Source of the DNA: UBA2206 sp049303905
GTDB lineage: Bacteria > Patescibacteriota > Minisyncoccia > Moranbacterales > UBA2206
DNA: 47,257 nucleotides
Assembly: GCA_049303905.1 (NCBI GenBank)
Contig: JBAQNP010000025.1
Location: 1-47,257, forward strand
Direction: 5' to 3'
Positions within the stretch are counted from its first letter, which is position 1, and each line of letters starts with the position of its first letter. The notes under the pieces were generated by a model, which saw only the letters and a list, made by a program, of their open reading frames with translations, was not told the DNA's origin and ran no database searches. A program made the translations under genes and the position numbers. Of this stretch, positions 23,549 through 30,722 are shown piece after piece.

Positions 23549-24409
23549 ATGATTACATCTGTCAAAGAAATTCTAACTAAAGCCAGAGAAGGGGGGTATG
23601 CTGTTGGAGCATTCAATACGGTTAATTTGGAAACTACTCGGGCAATTGTGGACGCGGCCAAGGAATTGCGTTCGCCGGTGATTATCCAAATTACTGAAAG
23701 GACGATGGAATATGCCGGAGGTCGGATGATTTATAATATCGTGAAAAATGATGTTGAATTTTATGCGCCGGAAATTCCAGTGGGAATTCATCTTGATCAT
23801 GGTAAGAGTTTTGAAGTTACCGAGCGTTGCGCGGAAATTGGTTTTGGTTCGGTGATGTATGATGGATCAAGAGCAAAATTTGAAGATAATATAAGAAACA
23901 CGAAAAAGGTGGTAGAATATTGCCACGGAAAAGGCGTAGATGTCCAAGGCGAATTGGGCAGTGTTCTCTATATCGGTGAAACAGAAGGAGGAGAAATTAA
24001 TTGGGATGATTTTATGACTGATCCGCAAAAAGCGGCTGAATTTGTCAAAAAGACCAGAATTGACGCCTTGGCGGTAGCAATTGGCAATTCACATGGATTT
24101 CTCAAGGAAAGACCAACTCCGGATTTTGAAAGATTGAAAAAGATAAATGAACTTTGCAATATCCCACTCATTCTCCATGGTGCGTCAGATTGGGAAAATG
24201 GGAAAGTTGTTGAAGCTATTAAAAACGGCATATCTTGTTTCAATGTTGACACCGCTATTCGCGTGGCGTTTGTTAGTAGTCTGATTAATTCTCTAAAAGG
24301 AGGAAGTTCAAGTTTTGATGTCAGAAAGATTTTAGAATCAGCCAGAGAATCAGCCAAAGAAGTAGTTAAGCAAAAAATAAAATATTTTGGGAGTGAAGGG
24401 AAGGCATAA
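23549..24409 (+). CDS. fba: Class II fructose-bisphosphate aldolase
   Basis: It cleaves fructose-1,6-bisphosphate with a zinc ion. The zinc-binding and catalytic segments are HLDHGKS (about residues 80-86), ELGSV, GNSHG and LHGASD, in the family order. The usual LHGGSG loop is LHGASD here. The 286-residue length fits the class IIB group. It follows tpiA in the same direction and gives the window the aldolase and triose-phosphate steps of glycolysis. Confidence 0.95.
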   Translation: MITSVKEILTKAREGGYAVGAFNTVNLETTRAIVDAAKELRSPVIIQITERTMEYAGGRMIYNIVKNDVEFYAPEIPVGIHLDHGKSFEVTERCAEIGFGSVMYDGSRAKFEDNIRNTKKVVEYCHGKGVDVQGELGSVLYIGETEGGEINWDDFMTDPQKAAEFVKKTRIDALAVAIGNSHGFLKERPTPDFERLKKINELCNIPLILHGASDWENGKVVEAIKNGISCFNVDTAIRVAFVSSLINSLKGGSSSFDVRKILESARESAKEVVKQKIKYFGSEGKA

Positions 24410-24435
24410 AGCATGAAACATGAAACAAAAAACAA
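24410..24435. repeat. ATGAAAC repeat supplying the nuoE-like start codon
   Basis: GCATGAAACATGAAACAA overlaps the first codons of the next gene. The chosen ATG lies inside the repeat unit. Confidence 0.55.
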
Positions 24436-24869
24436 TACAAAGTATAATCTTGGAGTTCGAGCCTAAGAGCGAGAATATTTTACCGGCGTTAAAAAAAATT
24501 AACGCCATTTTTGGTTTTGTGGGCGAAAAAGAATCTAAGATAATAGCGGAGTATTTCGACGTTTCAGAAAGTAAGATTTTTGAAACCGCTAGTTTCTATG
24601 ATGAAATTAAAGCTGAAAAACAGCCGGAAATTTTAATTCAAATCTGCAATTCAGCTAACTGCACAGTAAACAATTCTTTTTCGATAATTTCCGAGGTTGA
24701 AAATTTGTTAAAAATAAAATCAGGAAGCTCGGTCAATTCTAAATTTAAACTGGAAGAAATCAGTTGTCTTGGTCGTTGTGCCGATGGCCCAGTGATGGTG
24801 ATAAACGGAAAAATTTATGAAAGAGTGACGAAAAGTTCAGTGCATGGGATATTGGGGGAATATATGTAA
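24420..24869 (+). CDS. NADH dehydrogenase/hydrogenase subunit E-like [2Fe-2S] protein
   Basis: The 149-residue protein has the thioredoxin-like ferredoxin layout of NuoE, HoxE and HndA: an N-terminal helical part and then a cluster site with cysteines in CNSANC (near residues 80-85) and CLGRC (near 119-123). In complexes of this type it passes electrons from the FMN subunit. It is followed by nuoF-like and ferredoxin-rich genes in the classical E-F-G order. Its start codon sits in an ATGAAAC repeat, so the first residues may not be ancestral. Confidence 0.88.
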   Translation: MKQKTIQSIILEFEPKSENILPALKKINAIFGFVGEKESKIIAEYFDVSESKIFETASFYDEIKAEKQPEILIQICNSANCTVNNSFSIISEVENLLKIKSGSSVNSKFKLEEISCLGRCADGPVMVINGKIYERVTKSSVHGILGEYM

Positions 24870-24982
24870 TAAATTTCTAATTTTCAATTTCTAATTTTCA
24901 ATCAATTTTCAATGACTAAATTTCCAATGAAAATTGATAATTGAAAATTCAATGTAAATTGAGAATTGGTAATTGAAAATTA
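24869..24982. repeat. AATTGAAAATT tandem and inverted repeat array
   Basis: Units of AATTTCTAATTTTCAATT on the left and AATTGAAAATTAG on the right build a nested, AT-only inverted repeat over the whole gap between the subunit E and F genes. A related array lies at 27690-27800. Confidence 0.75.
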
Positions 24983-26212
24983 GTGACTGATAATTTAAAA
25001 GTGTTAACAAAAGATTGGGGCAAGATTAATCCTTTGAAAATAGAGGACTATATTAGTGTTGGCGGATATACGGCTTTGGAAAAATTTGTTTTTAAAATGA
25101 ATCCGGAGGGGGCTATTTTTGAGATTAAAAAATCTGGACTTTGCGGGCGCGGAGGTGCGGGATTTCCAACTGGTGATAAATTGGAGATGGTAGCAAAAAA
25201 CACTAATGACAAAAAATATTTTATCTGCAACTTAGAAGAATCAGAGCCGGGGACATATAAAGATAGATTGATAGTGGATAATAATCCGCACTTGCTTTTA
25301 GAGGGGATAATAATTTCTGCGCTTTCGATTAGTGCGAAGCATGCCTACATCTATATTAATGGAAATTATGAAAAACAAAGAGAGATTTTGGGAAAAACCT
25401 TGGAACAGGCTAAGGTAAAAAAATATTGGGGAGAAAATATCCTTGGTTCAAATTACAATCTGGAAATTGAAATATATTCTGGCGCCGGAGCCTATATTTG
25501 CGGAGAAGAGACAGCGCTTATAAATTCCATCGAAGGTAATCGTGGAGAGCCAAAAATTCGTCCACCCTTTCCAACGGAAGCAGGACTTTTTGGCTGTCCA
25601 ACTGTCGTGAATAATGCGGAAACAATTTCCAATATTCCATGGATAATTTCCAGCGGTGGGGATAAATATGCGCGCATCGGTTCAAAAAATTCCCCTGGGA
25701 CAAAACTTTTTATTCTTAGTGGCGCCGTGGAAAAACCAGGAATATATGAAGCACCAACAGGAATCAATGTGAGAAAATTAATTGACCAATATGCTGGCGG
25801 GATAAAAAACGGCAAAGAGTTTTGGTTTGCGCAATTGGGTGGAGCTTGTGGAAAATTATTATTAGAAAAAGAATTAAAAACAAAATTAGAATATGGAAAA
25901 ATGTGCCAATGTCCTCTTGGTTCGGGGTCAATTTTGGTGGTGGATAGGAGTGTCAATATTCATGACCTTCTAATTTCTTGGACAGATTTTTTTCGCCGAG
26001 AATCTTGCGGAAAGTGTGTACCGTGTCGAGAAGGAACTTTCCGGCTGTGGGAAATCGCCAAAAGATTTCGTGACGGAAAAATTTCCGATCGCGACAAAAA
26101 AGCGATTGAAGATATCCTATGGACGCTCGACAATACGACTTTTTGCCCATTGGGAAAATTTGCTGGTACCGCGTTTCGGGATGCAATAACAAAAAACATT
26201 TTAACATTTTAG
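24983..26212 (+). CDS. NADH-binding subunit F-like protein (NuoF/HoxF/HndC family)
   Basis: This is the NAD(P)H-oxidising flavoprotein of a diaphorase module. GRGGAGFPTG (about residues 54-63) binds NAD(H), EESEPGTYKDR and GAGAYICGEETALINSIEG are the FMN-binding segments, and the 4Fe-4S cluster is built from SCGKCVPCREGT plus the late Cys in TFCPLG. The length of 409 residues is the short form, without the N-terminal ferredoxin extension of HydB. It starts with GTG directly after the repeat array. It should transfer electrons between NAD(P)H and the FeS subunits on either side. Confidence 0.92.
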   Translation: MTDNLKVLTKDWGKINPLKIEDYISVGGYTALEKFVFKMNPEGAIFEIKKSGLCGRGGAGFPTGDKLEMVAKNTNDKKYFICNLEESEPGTYKDRLIVDNNPHLLLEGIIISALSISAKHAYIYINGNYEKQREILGKTLEQAKVKKYWGENILGSNYNLEIEIYSGAGAYICGEETALINSIEGNRGEPKIRPPFPTEAGLFGCPTVVNNAETISNIPWIISSGGDKYARIGSKNSPGTKLFILSGAVEKPGIYEAPTGINVRKLIDQYAGGIKNGKEFWFAQLGGACGKLLLEKELKTKLEYGKMCQCPLGSGSILVVDRSVNIHDLLISWTDFFRRESCGKCVPCREGTFRLWEIAKRFRDGKISDRDKKAIEDILWTLDNTTFCPLGKFAGTAFRDAITKNILTF

Positions 26213-26287
26213 CATGTTAACAAAAGGCAATATCTTGTAGTGTCGAATTTGTTAAAATGTTAGTATGCTAATATACTAATATGATTT
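26213..26287. repeat. Imperfect inverted repeat between the F and G-like genes
   Basis: AACATTTTAGCATGTTAACAAA (overlapping the upstream stop) and TTTGTTAAAATGTTAGTATGC pair imperfectly. It fills most of the 75-bp gap; no T-run follows. Confidence 0.5.
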
Positions 26288-27349
26288 ATGGATATAAAAA
26301 TAAACGGTAAAATTTACGAAGCAAAAGAAAATGAAACTGTTTTAGATGTGTGTAAAAGGGAGGGGATTAGAATTCCCACGCTTTGTGCTTTTGAAGATCT
26401 TTTGCGAGGTGCGGTTTGTCGTTTGTGTTTGGTGGAAATAAAAAATGGAGGGACAGGTTTAAAACCTGTCCGTACAAATTTACAGCCGTCCTGTGCCTTG
26501 AAAGTCAAAGATGGGATGGAAATTATAACAGAAAGCGAAAAAATAGAAAAAGCACGGCGGATTAATTTGGAACTGCTTTGGGCGGATCATGCGGGAAAAT
26601 GTGCCACGTGCAAAAAAAATCTAATGTGCGAATTGCAGAAATTGGCGCTGGAATACAAAATTGAAAATTTTCATTTTGTGCCAAGAAAAGGGGAAATAAC
26701 TGATGTTGAAGAATTGGATTTACTCAAAGATAATTGGTCACGGGTAGTGGTGGAAAATGAAAATCCATGTATTTCCAGAAACAGTGAGCTTTGCATTGAA
26801 TGTCGAAGGTGTATAAACATTTGTCCGGAGAAAAAATTTGGTTTTAATCATCGAGGTAACGCCGTGGTGGTTGGGACGCCTTATGAAAAAGTTTTGGATT
26901 GTAGTTTTTGCGGAAAATGTCTTGAAGTTTGTCCAACAGGAGCACTCACAGACAAAAATGATTATGTGAAAATAATTGATGATTTGGATAATCTTGAAAA
27001 ATTTTCGGTGGCGGTTTTAGATCTTGGAATAGAGGAAAAAATATTAAACTCAATAAAAAATATCAGTGCCGAGAAAAATCTGAATAAACTACTGGCTGAT
27101 TTAGGTTTTGAGGAGATTATAAAATTAGGAAAAGAAAATTTGAAAATTGAATTTATAAAAAACATCAAAGAAGAATATTCTAAATCTAAAAAGATAAATC
27201 AGCAAGATATTGTGATATTTTTTATCTCCTTAAGAATTTACGAGAAAGCAAAGAAGGATAAGAATTTGGATTATGTTTTGAGCGAGAGAGAAGTGGCGAG
27301 ATTAGTTAGAGATAAAGAGAAGATAAGAGAGGGGAAAATTCATTTATAA
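26288..27349 (+). CDS. NuoG/HoxU/HydA-like iron-sulfur subunit with a degenerate [FeFe]-hydrogenase domain
   Basis: The 353-residue protein has, in order, a [2Fe-2S] ferredoxin domain (Cys 33, 44, 47 and 69), a His-Cys [4Fe-4S] motif (HAGKCATCKKNLMC, about 100-113), and two [4Fe-4S] motifs (CIECRRCINICP and CSFCGKCLEVCP). After residue ~236 the sequence follows the [FeFe]-hydrogenase H-domain in outline (FSVAVLDLGIEE, LLADLGFEEIIKLG, then IVIFFISLRIYEKA and DYVLSEREVARLVRD) but lacks the TSCCP and MPC cysteines that hold the H-cluster and ends early. It therefore should not make hydrogen itself; it may serve as the wire between the NuoF-like subunit and a hydrogenase encoded elsewhere. Residues 55-62 are encoded by an inserted palindrome. 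Confidence 0.85.
   Translation: MDIKINGKIYEAKENETVLDVCKREGIRIPTLCAFEDLLRGAVCRLCLVEIKNGGTGLKPVRTNLQPSCALKVKDGMEIITESEKIEKARRINLELLWADHAGKCATCKKNLMCELQKLALEYKIENFHFVPRKGEITDVEELDLLKDNWSRVVVENENPCISRNSELCIECRRCINICPEKKFGFNHRGNAVVVGTPYEKVLDCSFCGKCLEVCPTGALTDKNDYVKIIDDLDNLEKFSVAVLDLGIEEKILNSIKNISAEKNLNKLLADLGFEEIIKLGKENLKIEFIKNIKEEYSKSKKINQQDIVIFFISLRIYEKAKKDKNLDYVLSEREVARLVRDKEKIREGKIHL
26451..26471. repeat. 21-bp perfect palindrome inserted in the ferredoxin domain
   Basis: GGACAGGTTT and AAACCTGTCC flank a central A. It adds about eight residues (GTGLKPVR) between the second and last cysteine of the [2Fe-2S] site, where family members have 12-14 residues and this one has 21. Confidence 0.75.
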
Positions 27350-27356
27350 AATTTTA

Positions 27357-27480
27357 GAAAGTAGCTATTAGAAATTGGAGAATAGTTCAGGAAATTTGAA
27401 ATTAGAAAGTAGAATAGATATTTTTCTTTTTTCCACTTTCTATTCTCGTGAACTAATTTCTATTTTCTTTTTAACTTATT
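27357..27480. repeat. AGAAAGTAGAATAG-type imperfect inverted repeat before hypC
   Basis: AGAAATTGGAGAATAGTTCA and AGAAAGTAGAATAG on the left pair with CTTTCTATTCTCGTGAACTA and AATTTCTATTTT on the right. The AGAAAGTAG unit also appears inside hypF at 31615-31648. Confidence 0.55.
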
Positions 27481-27492
27481 TTTTAATTTATT

Positions 27493-27690
27493 ATGTGTTT
27501 AGCCATCCCTGGAAAAATTTTGAAAATAAAAAATCAACTGGCCGAAGTTGATTTTCGAGGCGTCAAAAAAGAAATAAATATCAGTATTGTGGATGTTAAG
27601 GTTGGAGATTATGTGATGGTGCACGCCGGTTTTGCGATTGAAAAAATGGAGAAAGATAATGTTGAAGAAGTGGAGGGATACTTAAAATAA
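27493..27690 (+). CDS. hypC: [NiFe]-hydrogenase maturation chaperone HypC
   Basis: HypC works with HypD to build the Fe(CN)2CO group and carries it to the large subunit. The start MCLAIPG with its essential Cys2, and the VGDYVMVHAGFAIEKM segment, are diagnostic. The length of 65 residues is slightly short of the usual 75-90. It begins the hypC-hypD-hypE run in the standard order. Confidence 0.95.
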   Translation: MCLAIPGKILKIKNQLAEVDFRGVKKEINISIVDVKVGDYVMVHAGFAIEKMEKDNVEEVEGYLK

Positions 27691-27800
27691 TTTTCAATTA
27701 TCAATTTACAATTTACAATGAATTCTCAATTAATTAATTTTAAAAATTTTAAAGTTGATCATTGAATGAAAATTGATAATTGTAAATTGAAAATTTGTAA
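27690..27800. repeat. AATTGAAAATT-type repeat array reaching into hypD
   Basis: ATTTTCAATTATCAATTTACAATT on the left (as units) and AAAATTGATAATTGTAAATTGAAAATT on the right form an AT-only inverted repeat. The right arm contains the hypD ATG and encodes its first ten residues. Confidence 0.7.
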
Positions 27801-28854
27801 AAAAGTGTCTGATTTTAAAAAAATACTTAGTAGTATAGATGGAAAATCAAAGATGATTGGAAAACCAATAAGATTTATGGAACTTTGCGGGACGCATAGT
27901 GAAATGATTGCGAAACACGGGATAAAAAATATCTTGCCGGAAAACATAAAACTCATTACCGGTCCGGGTTGTCCAGTTTGTGTGACCGATCAAAGTGAAA
28001 TTGATGTGGTAACCGGGTTGGCACTTTCAGGAATTCCAATTGCTTGTTATGGCGATGCTACTAATATTCCTGGAAGTTTAGGTAGCTTGGAAAATGCTCG
28101 GCAAAAAGGCGCACAAGTCCATATTGTTTATGACGTGACCGAAGCGTTAGAACTTTCCAAAAAAATTCCCAATTTGGTTTTTTGGGGAATTGGTTTTGAA
28201 ACAACGACTGTGATGACGGCTTGGGGAATTAAAAATGGTCTTACGGTTTTTTCATCGCACAAACTTTTTCCGCCAGCGATGGAGGCGTTACTTGAAAATA
28301 ATAAAATTAGAATAGATGGCTTTATCAATCCCGGGCATGTGAGCGCGATTATTGGAACGAAAGTTTATCAAAAATTCAAAATCCCGCAGGTGGTGGCTGG
28401 ATTTAGCGCAGAAGATGTTCTTCTGGCAATTGAAATGCTCTTGGATCAAATAATTGCCGGAGAAAAAAAAGTTGAGAATGAATATATGAGATTGGTAAAA
28501 AAAATAGGCAATCAGAAAGCGCAAAAAATAATTTCCGAAATTTTTGAGATTAGAGATGCTTCATGGCGGGGATTAGGAGAAATCAAAAATTCTGGATTAA
28601 AAATTAGAAAAAAATATCAACATCTTGATGCCGAATTTATCCATCGAGATTTGATTGCAAAAATAAAAAAAGAAATTAAACCCAAAAAAAGTGCTTGTCG
28701 TTGCGGAGAAGTTTTGCAAGGGCTAATTGAATCAAAACAATGTAAATTATTTGGAAAATCTTGCACGCCAGACAATCCGCAGGGCGCTTGTATGGTTTCG
28801 AGGGAGGGGTCATGTAATATCAATTTTCGCTTCAATATTTACCCTGTTAAATAA
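27766..28854 (+). CDS. hypD: [NiFe]-hydrogenase maturation protein HypD
   Basis: HypD is the scaffold on which the Fe(CN)2CO group is assembled together with HypC and HypE. Conserved segments are FMELCGTH, SGPGCPVCV-like TGPGCPVCVTDQ, GFETTT and the C-terminal cysteine cluster CRCGEVL...CKLFGKSC...GACMVS that holds a [4Fe-4S] cluster. The length of 362 residues is normal. Its first residues (MKIDNCKLKI) are translated from a repeat and its last codons (PVK, stop) from the end of an inverted-repeat element, so both termini are partly repeat-derived. Confidence 0.96.
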   Translation: MKIDNCKLKICKKVSDFKKILSSIDGKSKMIGKPIRFMELCGTHSEMIAKHGIKNILPENIKLITGPGCPVCVTDQSEIDVVTGLALSGIPIACYGDATNIPGSLGSLENARQKGAQVHIVYDVTEALELSKKIPNLVFWGIGFETTTVMTAWGIKNGLTVFSSHKLFPPAMEALLENNKIRIDGFINPGHVSAIIGTKVYQKFKIPQVVAGFSAEDVLLAIEMLLDQIIAGEKKVENEYMRLVKKIGNQKAQKIISEIFEIRDASWRGLGEIKNSGLKIRKKYQHLDAEFIHRDLIAKIKKEIKPKKSACRCGEVLQGLIESKQCKLFGKSCTPDNPQGACMVSREGSCNINFRFNIYPVK

Positions 28855-28984
28855 ATTTTAAATTTTTATAAAAATTTAAAATTAAGATTTGAGTAGATGG
28901 AGGTAAATGATATTCGTAAATATAAATATTTTTTTAAATAAATTAGTTTCTCAAGTAGAAACTCAAATCTTATTTAACAGGGTA
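28840..28984. repeat. 145-bp element with TACCCTGTTAAATAA terminal inverted repeats, copy 2
   Basis: Perfect 15-bp ends (28840-28854 and 28970-28984) enclose three nested hairpins: an AT-only palindrome near 28856-28882, AAGATTTGAG (28884-28893) with CTCAAATCTT (28962-28971), and GTTTCT/AGAAAC. The left end supplies the hypD stop and the right end abuts the hypE ATG. The glycosyltransferase gene ends in the same TIR at 20832. Confidence 0.85.
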
Positions 28985-28985
28985 A

Positions 28986-30029
28986 ATGAAAAATAATAAA
29001 ATAATCGAACTTGAAATGGGCGGAGGAGGAAAAAAGTCAGAAGAACTTATTGGAAACATAAGAAATATTTTGAGCGTGAAAGGTAAGTGGAAAAATACGG
29101 CTGATGACTCCGCGACTTACCTCATCCCCAGCCCTTCTCCCTGCCTCGCCGGCGGGCGGGCTTATAAAGGAGAAGGGAGTAATAAATTGGTTTTTACGAC
29201 AGATGCTTTTATTGTTGACCCGCTGTTTTTTCCGGGAGGAGACATTGGAAAAATTGCGATTTGCGGAACGCTGAATGATTTGTCGGTGATGGGGGCTAAG
29301 CCAATCGGACTTTCTCTTAGTATTGTAATTGAAGAAGGTTTTTTGCAAAATGATTTAGAAAAAATAATTCAGTCTATAAATAGAATTTCTAAAGTTACGG
29401 GCGTGCCGATTGTGACGGGGGACACTAAGGTGACGGAAAAAGGCAAGATAGACAAAATTGAAATCACTACTTCTGGAGTAGGACTTGCTTCCAAAATAAT
29501 TTCTAACGATGGCGCAAAAGTGGGAGATGACATAATCGTTTCTGGGGATCTTGGCGAACACGCGGTGGCGCTTTTGGCTAAGAGGTTTAACTATCAAACA
29601 AAAATAAAAAGCGATTGCCAACCGCTAATTCGTGAAATTCAAGCAGTTTCAAAATATCTGACTTCTTGCAAGGATCCAACTAGAGGAGGGATGGCAGCAG
29701 TGCTCAACGAAATGGCAGAAAAATCGAAAACTAAATTTGTGTTGGAGGAAAAAACTTTACCGTTCAAAAAAGAAACTTTGGCTATTTCAGAACTACTTGG
29801 TATTGATGTTTTTTCTTTTCCATCGGAAGGAAGATTTGTTGCTACAGTGGCGAAAAAAGATTCCCAAAAAGTTATTGGAATTTTGAAAAAATATAATAAT
29901 CCGCCAGCTGGCGGAGCTAGAATTATAGGAGAAGTGCAAAAAGGAAAAGAAGTTTGGCTCAAGACCAAAATTGGTTCAATTAAAAAAATTGAAGTGCCAA
30001 AAGGAAAACTCATTCCGAGAATTTGCTAA
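28986..30029 (+). CDS. hypE: [NiFe]-hydrogenase maturation protein HypE
   Basis: HypE dehydrates its C-terminal S-carbamoyl group to a thiocyanate, the source of cyanide ligands. The GGGG N-terminal segment, DDSA, the FTTDAFIVDPLFFPGGDIGK region, CGTLNDLSVMGAKP and DPTRGG are conserved, and the protein ends in PRIC with the essential terminal Cys. The 347 residues include two repeat-encoded insertions: one between DDSATYL and KLVFTTD (about residues 46-64) and a short PPAGG near the C-terminus. The reading frame is kept in both. The start directly abuts the inverted-repeat element after hypD. Confidence 0.95.
   Translation: MKNNKIIELEMGGGGKKSEELIGNIRNILSVKGKWKNTADDSATYLIPSPSPCLAGGRAYKGEGSNKLVFTTDAFIVDPLFFPGGDIGKIAICGTLNDLSVMGAKPIGLSLSIVIEEGFLQNDLEKIIQSINRISKVTGVPIVTGDTKVTEKGKIDKIEITTSGVGLASKIISNDGAKVGDDIIVSGDLGEHAVALLAKRFNYQTKIKSDCQPLIREIQAVSKYLTSCKDPTRGGMAAVLNEMAEKSKTKFVLEEKTLPFKKETLAISELLGIDVFSFPSEGRFVATVAKKDSQKVIGILKKYNNPPAGGARIIGEVQKGKEVWLKTKIGSIKKIEVPKGKLIPRIC
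29122..29180. repeat. In-frame palindromic insertion in hypE
   Basis: CCCTTCTCC (29132-29140) pairs with GGAGAAGGG (29169-29177), with a GC-rich inner part GCCTCGCC/GGCGGGCGGGC. It encodes PSPSPCLAGGRAYKGEGS in a place where HypE proteins have a short turn. Confidence 0.75.
29900..29915. repeat. 16-bp palindrome in hypE, identical to one in uvrB
   Basis: TCCGCCAGCTGGCGGA is a perfect palindrome encoding part of NPPAGG. Exactly the same 16 bases occur in uvrB at 43508-43523, also in frame and giving DPPAGG. Confidence 0.75.
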
Positions 30030-30084
30030 GATAATTGTTCTTTGAAAACAAAATAAAATCTATTTTGCCACAACCTAAAAAGTG

Positions 30085-30111
30085 TCTTTGATAATCTCAA
30101 AGATTTTTTTT
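30085..30111 (+). terminator. Intrinsic terminator after hypE
   Basis: TCTTTGA/TCAAAGA with a 5-nt loop is followed by eight T residues. An outer pair, TTTGCCACA (30065) with TGTGGCAAA (30115), surrounds it. It likely ends the hyp transcription unit. Confidence 0.75.
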
Positions 30112-30174
30112 GTGCTGTGGCAAAGTCGAAAGTGGATATTAACCTAAGAAAAAAAACAATTTGGAGGAAGTTTA

Positions 30175-30609
30175 GTGATTATGGAGATTACATCTAGCGG
30201 AGTTCAATCGACAGGGATTACTATGGAGCAGGCACAGGCAATTTCGGGTGTTTTTGGTAATAATGTAGATTGGGGTTATTTGCACTCTAACTTTAATTTA
30301 CAAAAAATACTGGAAATAATTAAGCGGAATGAAGAGTGTGTCGGTCAATTATTTACAGATATCTTGATTAATTTCAATTTCAAACCGGATAATATCAGAA
30401 AGAAAAAAAAGTTATTTTTCACTGAGTTTGGAATAAGAATATCTTTTGAAATTAAATGGCTGTTAATTAAAAATATAAAATGGTCATCGATGGATTTTAA
30501 GACAAACGAATTACAAAAGAAAATAATTGGGAATTCAGTTGGATTTGGTCAATCATGTACGGATTTTCTGATAAGTCTTATAACCAACTCTGAATTAGAA
30601 TTAGCTTAA
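30175..30609 (+). CDS. Protein of unknown function
   Basis: The 144-residue product begins with a Ser/Gly/Thr-rich stretch and continues as a mostly helical, Lys/Asn/Phe-rich protein with a few cysteines and no clear membrane segment. I do not recognise a domain. A GGAGG Shine-Dalgarno (30163-30167) lies seven bases before the GTG at 30175; the ATG two codons later is an alternative at a less suitable distance. A terminator overlaps its 3' end. With its own ribosome-binding site, it belongs to the small set of well-signalled orphan genes in the window. Confidence 0.6.
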   Translation: MIMEITSSGVQSTGITMEQAQAISGVFGNNVDWGYLHSNFNLQKILEIIKRNEECVGQLFTDILINFNFKPDNIRKKKKLFFTEFGIRISFEIKWLLIKNIKWSSMDFKTNELQKKIIGNSVGFGQSCTDFLISLITNSELELA

Positions 30610-30639
30610 TTCAAATTCAGTTGGTTATTATAGTTTTTT
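30580..30639 (+). terminator. Terminator overlapping the end of the 30175 gene
   Basis: ATAACCAACT (30580-30589, inside the coding sequence) pairs with AGTTGGTTAT (30619-30628), with GAATT/AATTC pairs inside, and a run of six T residues follows at 30634. Confidence 0.7.
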
Positions 30640-30652
30640 CATGAAAAGTGGC

Positions 30653-30715
30653 AAACTCGTCACAACGCTTTTCCGGATTGGGCGAATACAATCCGGAGCC
30701 TCTACGAAATCGTAT
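30653..30715. repeat. GC-rich double hairpin between the orphan gene and hypF
   Basis: A perfect TCCGGATTG/CAATCCGGA stem is followed by a weaker GCC..TACGA/TCGTA..GGGC stem and TTTTATTTT. It lies between convergent genes and could serve as an additional terminator on the plus strand. Confidence 0.5.
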
Positions 30716-30722
30716 GGGGCTT

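Noticed and set aside
26288..27349. Active [FeFe]-hydrogenase
   Set aside because: The cysteine motifs that bind the H-cluster (TSCCP and MPC forms) and the C-terminal third of the catalytic domain are absent.
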